The notes under the pieces were generated by a model. The model searched no databases. It was given only the letters and a program-made list of their open reading frames with translations, and was not told the origin of the DNA. A stretch of 6,290 nt of DNA from an uncultured Prevotella sp. (lineage in GTDB: Bacteria > Bacteroidota > Bacteroidia > Bacteroidales > Bacteroidaceae), in the NCBI GenBank assembly GCA_900542795.1, contig UQPD01000142.1, forward strand, positions 1 through 6,290, written 5' to 3'. Numbering within the stretch: the first letter of the stretch is position 1; every line of letters begins with the position of its first letter. The position numbers and the translations under genes were made by a program. Below are positions 1 through 6,220 of the stretch, piece by piece.

Positions 1-20
1 GAGGTTGTTGCATACGGAAA

Positions 21-63
21 CCAGGCATGTGAATTCGGGATAAACCCTCATTCACGTACCTGG
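21..63. other. Inverted repeat, 14-position stem
   Basis: The arm CCAGGCATGTGAAT (21-34) faces ATTCACGTACCTGG (50-63). Twelve of the 14 positions are Watson-Crick pairs, one is a G-T wobble and one is a mismatch when read on the plus strand. The 15-base loop contains GGG (37-39) and CCC (45-47), which could pair as a short inner stem. No T-run follows on either strand, so it is not a standard intrinsic terminator. Confidence 0.65.
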
Positions 64-73
64 CTACCATATA

Positions 74-91
74 TCACCCCGAATGGGGTGA
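74..91. other. Perfect 7-bp hairpin with GAAT loop
   Basis: TCACCCC (74-80) and GGGGTGA (85-91) are perfect inverted copies around GAAT. The hairpin sits about 185 bases past the stop of the channel gene. Neither flank has a run of T, so a terminator role is not supported. It probably belongs to the same element as the hairpin at 21-63. Confidence 0.65.
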
Positions 92-186
92 GGCTGGCGC
101 ATGAAACATTGATGATTCTATCATTAGTCGTGCGGAAAAAAGTAGGAACAAAACAATACTACAATCAATATAAACTAATTTTTAAT

Positions 187-245
187 ACCTACTTACCTAC
201 TTCAGTTTGTATTACTTATTACCTATTACCTATTACTTATTACTT
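187..245. repeat. Short tandem repeats: ACCTACTT x2, then ATTACYT x5
   Basis: Two copies of ACCTACTT (187-202) are followed by CAGTTTGT (203-210) and then five exact-length heptamers: ATTACTT, ATTACCT, ATTACCT, ATTACTT, ATTACTT (211-245). The order AGTTTGT, heptamers, then an A-rich AAAATC matches the better-preserved arrays at 257-284 and 3028-3068, so this looks like a diverged relative of the same repeat. No gene is visible in the surrounding 1-275 spacer. Confidence 0.8.
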
Positions 246-254
246 AAAAATCAC

Positions 255-290
255 ATAGTTTGTAATACTTAATACTTAATACTTAATCTT
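255..290. repeat. AATACTT heptamer array overlapping the 3' end of the channel gene
   Basis: ATAGTTTGT (255-263) is followed by three exact AATACTT heptamers (264-284) and a degraded fourth unit. Bases 255-277 are identical to 2935-2957 and to 3026-3048, in the same orientation. The array overlaps the end of the mechanosensitive channel gene: its stop codon (276-278) and the last codons (Ile-Lys-Tyr) are repeat sequence. Each heptamer junction makes TTAA, so TAA is present on both strands, and because 7 is not a multiple of 3 the array holds a stop in all three frames. Confidence 0.85.
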
Positions 291-2867
291 TACTTCCCTC
301 TGCGGATAAGGGATTTCGATGTTGTGGGCATTGAGGGTATTGTAGATAGCCTCTTTGATTTGTCCTGTCATGGCGAACTTTTGTTCAACGAGCACCCAAT
401 AAGTGACAAAGAGATTGACACTGTTGTCGCCAAACTCATCTAATACCACATTGATGGGTTTCTCCATATTGATAATGTCGCGACCATCGGGGACCTTGGC
501 AGCCAAATTCTTTACAGCCTCAATGAGATAAGAGCGTACCTCGTTGATATTACTACCATAGGCAATGCCTATAGGCACCTTCACCATTTCGTAAGAGTGG
601 TTCTTGGTAATGTTCTTGAAATTCTTGCTGAAAAGCGAACTATTTAAGAAGGCTATGACACAACCATCTGCTGTAACTACCTGCGTACTTTGATAAGTAA
701 TGCTATCAACCTTGCCACGAATGCCATCGCACTCAATGAAATCGCCTACACGTACACGTCCCGTCATAAGCGAGATGCCGTAGAAGAAGTTCTCGAGCAA
801 GTCCTTCATGGCAAAACCAACACCCGTAGCTAAACCTGCAGAGATGACTGAAATGGCTGTGGAAGGAATTTTGAGCATGCGAATGGAGATGATGGCATAA
901 AGTCCCCAAACACAAATGGCAATGATGTTATTGGCAAGGGTGAAATTGGGCTGACCATTTACCACAATCTTGCTCTTGTGGTATTTGTGATAGAGAGCTT
1001 TGATAAGATAGTTGAGATAACGGAACACAAAATATTGCGAAGCTACAAGTACTATCTTAGCCAAAGAAAGTTCTACCACACCAGGCACATTGAGGAAGTT
1101 TGCCATAAATATGTCGAAGACTGTAGCCGTGAGGTCGAAAACATCCGCAGCCCACCAAATGGAAAGCAGAATGGAGAAAACACCCAACACTGGCACAATA
1201 ACCATGGCTACAAGATCGTAGAACCATGTTTTGTTGATATGCTTTTCGTGACGCACACGAATGGCTTCGAGAATGTTGAGGTGTGCCACTTTAACCGTTC
1301 CATTTTTGTTCTCGCCAATGTGACGAACTAAGTAACGTTCCTCGTATACGGCTAAAATGTCGTAGAGACCTGTAATGGTTTGGATGCATGCCAACTGGAA
1401 CATCCACCAGATGAGTATTTGCACCGATAGTAATGTGTAGCCATACCATGCGGCAAAGGTGGAAACGACCATGATGGTGAGCGATACCCAGGTGTAGAAG
1501 ATGTCGCTTTGGGGAATATTCTTGTTGTGGCGTACCACCACACGCCATTGCCAGAGTGTGAACAATAACAAGATGGGTGGGAATATGAGGCTCACCAAAT
1601 TGTTGGGGATAAAGATGATGCGGAAGGTGATGACGATGAACGACATCAACATGATGGGGGTGTAGATGCTGAAACCACTCTTGATTTGATTGCCCGCTAA
1701 GCGGATGAGCAGTGACAAGAAGATGGCACAGAGCAACCAAGAGTACTCAATGAGCAGTTTGGAAGCCATGAGAAAGAAGTTGTGGTACATAAATGCACGG
1801 CACACCATGATGGAGATGGCAAAGATGAGCATGGCAGCAAAAAGGATGATGCACACTTTTTTCTTCATAAACTCTTCGGTGCGGAAGCGTTTGGGCACGA
1901 ACCAACGCACAAAGATGTTGCTGAGTAGGGCTGCCAAAATAATGTAGAACAACACAAAGAATGCCAAACCCACTACGATGGGACCACGCCATTGCGACTC
2001 AACGGTGCGCACTTTGCCTTGGTCGTGTACTTGTTCGGTGTCGTATTTTTCGTTGGCATCGTCCTTTGCCATTTGAATGTAGCGCGAGAATTGTCCGAGA
2101 ATTTCAAAATAGTTGGCATCGCCATTCAAGAAAATGTTGTGTTGAATGGTTGTGTAGCGTTGCAAGGCATAATTGTTGAGTTTGCCTAACTTGTCTGCTG
2201 TTATTTTGTAGTGCTCATTGTCGGCAACAATGGCATTTTTAAGTGTTTCGAGGTCATCGCGCAATTTAATGGCAAACGACAAACAAGAGTCGCGGTCGGC
2301 CTGTCCTTGTTTGCTAAGCACAAAAGGTCGTTTCCCTTTGTTGTGGGAGAGTAGGGAAGGGTCTGCCATAGGTCCAAAGAGTAGGGGCGTGGTTTGTCCG
2401 CCCTTTACTTTTACCTGTGGATGTGCTTGGTTGCTGTGTAGGGCTGGGGGAATGGCTTGCAAGGAAGCAATGAGTGCATTGTAACGATTGAGTTCGGTGT
2501 TAATGCGATTAAGAATCTTTTGATAAGGCACACTGCGCTTGTTGAACTCGCGATAAAGTGAAGTTGCCTCGTGACAAGCATAAGTCATGTCGAAGGTAAA
2601 ATCTTGTTTTTGCGAGTAGAGCATCAAACCGATTTGGTCGCTTCGTTGCATAAGCGAAATCATCTGTTCGTGTTGCATCTCTGCCACCGTGCTGTAGCGC
2701 ACCAAACTTTGTTTTTGTTCGTTGTAGGTGTTAGATAGTTCAGCACGTAGCACAGCCAATGTTGCTGAAAGGTCGCGCTCCTTCAGTACGGCATGGGCTG
2801 AGAATGGTAGCAAAAGCAGTAAGCACAGTAGTGTCAGGGCCGACAACTTGTATTTGATATGCTTCAT
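276..2867 (-). CDS. Large MscS-family mechanosensitive ion channel
   Basis: 863-residue inner-membrane channel, expected to open under membrane tension and release solutes on osmotic downshock. A signal peptide is evident (basic MKHIKYK, Leu-rich core, AHA cleavage site near residue 26). Residues 27-290 form a mostly helical, probably coiled-coil periplasmic domain with two cysteines (98, 195). About eleven hydrophobic segments follow (roughly 296 to 698), which places the C-terminus in the cytoplasm. Residues 668-698 are the MscS pore helix, rich in small residues (SAGLATGVGFAMKDLLENFF). The beta domain follows, with VRVGDFIECDGIRGKV (706-720) and FLNSSLF (740-746), then an alpha/beta tail. 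The layout recalls MscK/MscM-type channels, but I cannot assign orthology. The start gives a good signal peptide, with no Shine-Dalgarno motif. The 3' end lies in a heptamer repeat. Family assignment is firm; gating properties are inferred. Confidence 0.93.
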   Translation of the reverse strand: MKHIKYKLSALTLLCLLLLLPFSAHAVLKERDLSATLAVLRAELSNTYNEQKQSLVRYSTVAEMQHEQMISLMQRSDQIGLMLYSQKQDFTFDMTYACHEATSLYREFNKRSVPYQKILNRINTELNRYNALIASLQAIPPALHSNQAHPQVKVKGGQTTPLLFGPMADPSLLSHNKGKRPFVLSKQGQADRDSCLSFAIKLRDDLETLKNAIVADNEHYKITADKLGKLNNYALQRYTTIQHNIFLNGDANYFEILGQFSRYIQMAKDDANEKYDTEQVHDQGKVRTVESQWRGPIVVGLAFFVLFYIILAALLSNIFVRWFVPKRFRTEEFMKKKVCIILFAAMLIFAISIMVCRAFMYHNFFLMASKLLIEYSWLLCAIFLSLLIRLAGNQIKSGFSIYTPIMLMSFIVITFRIIFIPNNLVSLIFPPILLLFTLWQWRVVVRHNKNIPQSDIFYTWVSLTIMVVSTFAAWYGYTLLSVQILIWWMFQLACIQTITGLYDILAVYEERYLVRHIGENKNGTVKVAHLNILEAIRVRHEKHINKTWFYDLVAMVIVPVLGVFSILLSIWWAADVFDLTATVFDIFMANFLNVPGVVELSLAKIVLVASQYFVFRYLNYLIKALYHKYHKSKIVVNGQPNFTLANNIIAICVWGLYAIISIRMLKIPSTAISVISAGLATGVGFAMKDLLENFFYGISLMTGRVRVGDFIECDGIRGKVDSITYQSTQVVTADGCVIAFLNSSLFSKNFKNITKNHSYEMVKVPIGIAYGSNINEVRSYLIEAVKNLAAKVPDGRDIINMEKPINVVLDEFGDNSVNLFVTYWVLVEQKFAMTGQIKEAIYNTLNAHNIEIPYPQREVKIKY

Positions 2868-2957
2868 AAGAAAATAGTATGAAGTAAGGAGTTTTAAGTG
2901 TTAAGTATGAGATGTTACAAATTAGCACGATGCTATAGTTTGTAATACTTAATACTT
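2867..2957. repeat. 91-bp tandem repeat, copy A
   Basis: This copy begins at the last base of the channel start codon's complement and fills the space directly upstream of that gene. It matches copy B (2958-3048) at 82 of 91 positions without gaps. Six of the nine differences cluster at 2887-2895. The part from 2896 on is the hairpin block. Any promoter or leader of the channel gene that is not carried over from upstream must lie in this repeat pair. I did not find a convincing Bacteroidota promoter (TTTG about 19 bases from TAnnTTTG) in it. Confidence 0.9.
2896..2957. other. Long imperfect hairpin in copy A
   Basis: Outer stem AAGTGTTAAGTAT (2896-2908) pairs with ATACTTAATACTT (2945-2957), 13 positions with one G-T wobble. 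After a 7-base bulge (GAGATGT), TACAAA (2916-2921) pairs with TTTGTA (2939-2944). An inner stem TAGCA/TGCTA closes a CGA loop (2923-2935). The symmetry resembles a small palindromic repeat unit (REP- or MITE-like), but no target-site duplication is evident. Confidence 0.8.
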
Positions 2958-3048
2958 TAAGAAAATAGTGTGAAGTATAAAGCATAAAGTGTTAAGTATG
3001 AGATGTTACAGACTAGCACGATGCTATAGTTTGTAATACTTAATACTT
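2958..3048. repeat. 91-bp tandem repeat, copy B
   Basis: Second, gap-free copy of the unit at 2867-2957. The two blocks from 2987 to 3010 and from 3014 to 3048 are identical to copy A. The copy is followed by two further heptamers (AACACTT, AATACTT at 3049-3062), then AAAATC and the stop codon of the lipoprotein gene at 3069-3071. It therefore lies directly after the lipoprotein gene and upstream of the channel gene. Confidence 0.9.
2987..3048. other. Long imperfect hairpin in copy B
   Basis: Same fold as in copy A: outer 13-position stem (2987-2999 with 3036-3048), 7-base bulge, TACAGA (3007-3012) with TTTGTA (3030-3035), and inner TAGCA/TGCTA around CGA (3014-3026). The change to TACAGA keeps a G-T wobble when read on the plus strand. 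No T-run suitable for an intrinsic terminator follows on the minus strand. Confidence 0.8.
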
Positions 3049-3062
3049 AACACTTAATACTT
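3035..3062. repeat. AATACTT heptamer array, four units
   Basis: The units are AATACTT, AATACTT, AACACTT and AATACTT. Equivalent arrays have three exact units at 264-284 and two at 2944-2957, so copy number varies between loci. That is the pattern expected of slippage-prone repeats. The array lies just past the stop of the lipoprotein gene. Confidence 0.85.
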
Positions 3063-3068
3063 AAAATC

Positions 3069-4577
3069 TTATTTATAGATAGCAGCCTTCACCTCTTCGG
3101 CAGTTGTGGGAACTGCGTCTTTGCTGAGTTCGGGTACATTATAACTCTTGGTGAGTCGGATGTTTTCGAGCGGATCAGCTTGGGGCAATAAGAAAGCTTT
3201 GTGACCTTGTCCGTTTTTGTCGAAGTAGGCAATGTAGGGACGTGTAAACGAGCCATCATCGCGTCGTGAACTAAATACAATCCAACGTCCGTTTGAACTC
3301 CAGGTGTGATAACTGTCTACGTCAGGACTGTTCGTTGCTTTAAGCGGATAAACTTGCTGGGTTTGTAAATCCTTGACGTAAAGGTCAGCGCTTTTGTGCC
3401 AAATGTGGAATTGTCCGTAGTCTGCTAAAGTAAAAAGTAGATAACGTCCATCGGGACTAACACGAGCCACAGCAGCACTCTTGCCAAGAGCAGCACAGTC
3501 AACCTCCATTTGAGGGGTGCCAAACTTGCCCGTAGCGGCATCAAAGCTGATGCTCATTACATTGTAGTGAAGATCTTTGTAGATTTTCGACACATTGTCG
3601 CGTCGCACGGTGTCGGGCACATTGGCAAATATAGGCACATGGGCTGAGGTGTAGAAGATTTTGCTGCCATCGGGACTCCAACAGGGGAAGGTTTCTAAGT
3701 CGGAATCTGTTTTCAAGATGTTTCTGAATTCTCTTTTATCGACATCATAAAAAACGAGGTCAGAGCCATAGTCTACCACTTCTACCTTTTGTTTGTTGCG
3801 AATGTGGAAGGTTTGTCCGGTTTGGTTAGATGAGAAAACCACCCAGTTGCGTGTGGGGTGCCAGGTTGGGTAGGTTGCACCTGCTAAGATAGAGTCGCTC
3901 TTCATGATGCGTTTCTCGACCTTGCCATTTTCAATAAATACGGTACCGCCATGTTCGCCACGTACGTGAAAGAGCATGTGCTTGGTGCTGTAGTTTTGAT
4001 AGTTGTGACAGTTTACGCAGTGATTGTTCTCGTTCTCGAACGTGCGGTTATTCTCGTAGATGGTTTTTACGTTGAAGTTTTCTAAATCGCGTTGATAAAG
4101 TCCCATCTGACGATAAAGCTCGTAGGAGGGCTCGATGAGGCGGTAAGAGAGGTAACGGTCGATGTCCTCCTTTGCTACTTCTATATTATAGGAAGGGAAA
4201 CGCACCCATTGTCCGTCGCGTTCAGCATAGAGTGTTACGTTAAGGGCTTTGCCACGTGCATCAGTTAGGAGTTTTTTCCATTCGAGAGAGTCGAATTGCA
4301 AAATGCCATCTTTACCTGCAGCAGCTACTACGCGGTTGCTGCCACATTCTACGCAACCTACATATTCGCTGCCAGCAGACTTTACTTGAATGTTGAGTGG
4401 AGCAATATTGGCAGGAATGGTAATGTCGCGATAATCGGGATAAATGCTAACTTTTTCGTTGATGGTGGTAGCATTTTCGGGCACAACGGCTTGAGGTGAA
4501 CAGGCTACAAGAGCCCATGCGGCAGCACCTATTGCCAAGCATTGTGCAGTATGCTTATAGAGATTGTGTAAAATCAT
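3069..4577 (-). CDS. Lipoprotein with CXXCH heme-c motif and PD40/TolB-like propeller
   Basis: 502 residues. The N-terminus is a lipoprotein signal with lipobox LVAC, lipidated Cys at 26. The next residues (SPQAVV) lack the acidic cluster typical of surface-exported Bacteroidota lipoproteins, so a periplasm-facing anchor is more likely. Residues 40-150 look like a small beta domain and carry an extra CVEC pair (75-78). HCVNCH (186-191) holds a CXXCH motif that could bind one covalent heme c. After it come four recognisable PD40-type beta-propeller strands: YPTWHPTRNWVVFSS (236-250), FPCWSPDGSKIFYTS (297-311), VSPDGRYLLFT (373-383) and YHTWSSNGRWIVFSS (423-437). Bacteroidota genomes carry similar proteins, often annotated as TolB-like or cytochrome c biosynthesis protein; the true role is unknown to me. 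The start lies 16 bases after the DUF6057 stop, with no Shine-Dalgarno motif, so co-transcription is likely. Heme attachment is inferred from the motif only. Confidence 0.88.
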   Translation of the reverse strand: MILHNLYKHTAQCLAIGAAAWALVACSPQAVVPENATTINEKVSIYPDYRDITIPANIAPLNIQVKSAGSEYVGCVECGSNRVVAAAGKDGILQFDSLEWKKLLTDARGKALNVTLYAERDGQWVRFPSYNIEVAKEDIDRYLSYRLIEPSYELYRQMGLYQRDLENFNVKTIYENNRTFENENNHCVNCHNYQNYSTKHMLFHVRGEHGGTVFIENGKVEKRIMKSDSILAGATYPTWHPTRNWVVFSSNQTGQTFHIRNKQKVEVVDYGSDLVFYDVDKREFRNILKTDSDLETFPCWSPDGSKIFYTSAHVPIFANVPDTVRRDNVSKIYKDLHYNVMSISFDAATGKFGTPQMEVDCAALGKSAAVARVSPDGRYLLFTLADYGQFHIWHKSADLYVKDLQTQQVYPLKATNSPDVDSYHTWSSNGRWIVFSSRRDDGSFTRPYIAYFDKNGQGHKAFLLPQADPLENIRLTKSYNVPELSKDAVPTTAEEVKAAIYK

Positions 4578-4593
4578 TACGCTCAGAGTTTCG

Positions 4594-6216
4594 TTAGTTT
4601 ACAGTGTTTTTGTGTGCTTGTTTGCCACTGAGGTTATCAGCTTTGATAACTTGGTCGGGGTCGTTGTTCTCCGTGTAGTAGTAATATACGTAGGTGCCAA
4701 GCCAACGTTCCTTGAGTTCGCTGCGCAACTTTAAACGCTCTTTGGCGTAGGGACGTGCGTCGGTAAGGAATGTTGATATCTCGTTCATGACATAAGGACT
4801 AACTTGTGGAAATTGCTTGAGCAACGACTGATCGCGCAATGCTAAAATGCAAATGGCTTGCTGCATGCACGAGGGGAAGGATATGCCTTTTTGTGCCATG
4901 ACTTGTGCACGTACTAAGAACGATTGTAGGTCTTTGCCATACAAGCATGCTGCGGCTGAGGTGATGAGTGAAGCATCTGTGCCTTGCGTTAAACCAAAGT
5001 TGTAGCCCAAAAAGAGAGGGGCACGATAGTTTTGCTCAAAATCGTCCATTTGCGGATTGAGTGAGAGCACATGCACTAATTCGGCATCCTCTTTGATGCG
5101 CTCTTTATGATTGAGCATGGCGGTGTATTTTTCAACAAAGTCGCTTTCGAATGGCATCTGTGCCACAAGACTCAAGTATTTGCGAGCAAGTTCTTTCTCG
5201 TCCATTAGCAAGGCGCAAACTGCCAAACGTTTGTAGCAGTCTAAGCGGGGACCATTCATCACGGTGTGCTCAAGAGCCAAACGATAGGCTGCATTTAGCA
5301 AACCTGCATGATAGTTGCAGTCGGCTGTAAAGATGCCATATTCGTTGGTGCCGTTTATGCTGTCGAGCTTTTCAACGGGAAAGTCATAGGGAATGTCGTA
5401 CATGCTTTGCAAGAGTTGGTCGGTCTCTTCAAGGGCAATGGCATAGTAGGCTGCTACGGCACGGGTGGGACGCTTGGCGGTTTTGGTTTCTTCGATAATC
5501 GTGTCCCAATCCTGACGGAGTTCTAAGTTTTTAAATCGTGCGGTTAAAATGACATTCTCGTTTACGGTGCGTGCTACTGCTAATGTGCCAAAGATCATCA
5601 ACAAACTTATGCACAATCCCCAAGGACGTACTTGGGTTGGGATTGCTTTAGATGTGCGTTTGCGTGTGATGAGCCATGTTACGAGTGCTAATAATGCGGT
5701 AAGGGCAAAAGCGATTATTGCCACAAAAATGAATTTGGAGGGCTCGTTTTGGTAATAGACGTTTGTGCCACGCCATAACACCCAAGCTAATTCGGCTACT
5801 GGAATTATAAAGCCTATGCCTTCGCACTTGCGTGGAAGTTGCAAGGCATAATCTGCGAAGCGGGCTGTAAGTGTGTAGATGGCTGCCAGCAAGATGCCGC
5901 CTAACCACGACCACTTAAAGAGAATTAAAACCCAACGTGTGAGCCAATATACTTGTCCCATGGGTTGACTGAGTAAGTAGTGCATTTGCTCGGCGTCGGT
6001 AGTTACAAAGCTGTTTTGCTCAGCACGTTCAAATACGTCGCCATATCCCCAGGTTACAAATACCAAGAGGGCTATAAAGCCTAAGGCATAAGTAAGCCAT
6101 CGGGCAGTGCGTGGCTTTATGCCCCATGCACATTTTGTGCCTTTGCCTTGTTGGGTGGCAGACTTTTGTGCAGGAGCTGAGGCTGCGTTTTTACGATTGT
6201 TCTTTTTGTTATTCAT
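4594..6216 (-). CDS. DUF6057-type membrane protein with helical periplasmic domain
   Basis: 540 residues of unknown function. It resembles the Bacteroidales family named DUF6057, recalled from its layout and its lipoprotein neighbour. A basic, Lys/Asn-rich N-terminus (1-39) is followed by about five membrane helices (near 41-59, 91-117, 134-148, 162-184, 199-216). The linkers LPRKCEG and TRKRTSK are basic, so by the positive-inside rule they face the cytoplasm, and the long C-terminal part (220-520) is periplasmic. That part is almost wholly helical, with paired-helix spacing like TPR or Sel1 repeats, though no repeat fits a consensus cleanly. The end is aromatic (YVYYYYTENNDPD). The ATG lies 4 bases after an upstream stop and has no Shine-Dalgarno motif. 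Its downstream neighbour is the heme-motif lipoprotein, so the two may form a periplasm-facing complex. The family name is moderately sure; the function is not known. Confidence 0.85.
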   Translation of the reverse strand: MNNKKNNRKNAASAPAQKSATQQGKGTKCAWGIKPRTARWLTYALGFIALLVFVTWGYGDVFERAEQNSFVTTDAEQMHYLLSQPMGQVYWLTRWVLILFKWSWLGGILLAAIYTLTARFADYALQLPRKCEGIGFIIPVAELAWVLWRGTNVYYQNEPSKFIFVAIIAFALTALLALVTWLITRKRTSKAIPTQVRPWGLCISLLMIFGTLAVARTVNENVILTARFKNLELRQDWDTIIEETKTAKRPTRAVAAYYAIALEETDQLLQSMYDIPYDFPVEKLDSINGTNEYGIFTADCNYHAGLLNAAYRLALEHTVMNGPRLDCYKRLAVCALLMDEKELARKYLSLVAQMPFESDFVEKYTAMLNHKERIKEDAELVHVLSLNPQMDDFEQNYRAPLFLGYNFGLTQGTDASLITSAAACLYGKDLQSFLVRAQVMAQKGISFPSCMQQAICILALRDQSLLKQFPQVSPYVMNEISTFLTDARPYAKERLKLRSELKERWLGTYVYYYYTENNDPDQVIKADNLSGKQAHKNTVN

Positions 6217-6220
6217 TAGT

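Larger units (their letters stand above)
1..105. repeat. Fragment of a possible dispersed hairpin-rich intergenic element
   Basis: This left-edge stretch is clearly richer in G+C than the AT-rich spacer after it and folds into two consecutive hairpins (21-63 and 74-91). The spacing of a CCAGG/CCTGG stem beside a TCACCCC/GGGGTGA stem resembles, from memory, families of multicopy non-coding repeats found between genes in Bacteroidota. The plus-strand frame starting at base 1 stays open to the TAG at 256-258, but it has no start in view and its end only translates the heptamer repeats, so I do not call it a gene. The element is cut by the window edge and its true limits are unknown. The repeat identity is inference; the hairpins are seen directly. 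Confidence 0.4.

Noticed and set aside
74..91. Possible intrinsic terminator for the channel gene
   Set aside because: The stem is strong, but no T-run follows on the minus strand and it is about 185 bases past the stop.
1..258. Plus-strand frame open from the window edge to a TAG at 256-258
   Set aside because: It has no start in view, its second half translates AT-rich heptamer repeats, and its first half is hairpin sequence. Openness alone does not support a gene.
187..290. CRISPR-like array
   Set aside because: The units are contiguous 7-8 base repeats without unique spacers, so this is simple tandem repeat sequence.
1291..1740. 149-codon minus-strand open frame inside the channel gene
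   Set aside because: It is a shadow frame. Its translation is rich in His and Pro with no family likeness, while the main frame here encodes clear membrane helices.
2863..2883. TTCATA/TATGAA hairpin enclosing the channel start codon
   Set aside because: It is only a 6-bp AT-rich stem with a 9-base loop, too weak to claim translational control.
2867..3048. Insertion sequence remnant
   Set aside because: There is no transposase sequence and no target-site duplication; the palindrome alone does not establish a mobile element.
2867..3068. Bacteroidota-type promoter for the channel gene
   Set aside because: Near matches such as CTAATTTG occur on the minus strand in copy A only, without a correctly spaced TTTG box. 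In such AT-rich sequence they are expected by chance.
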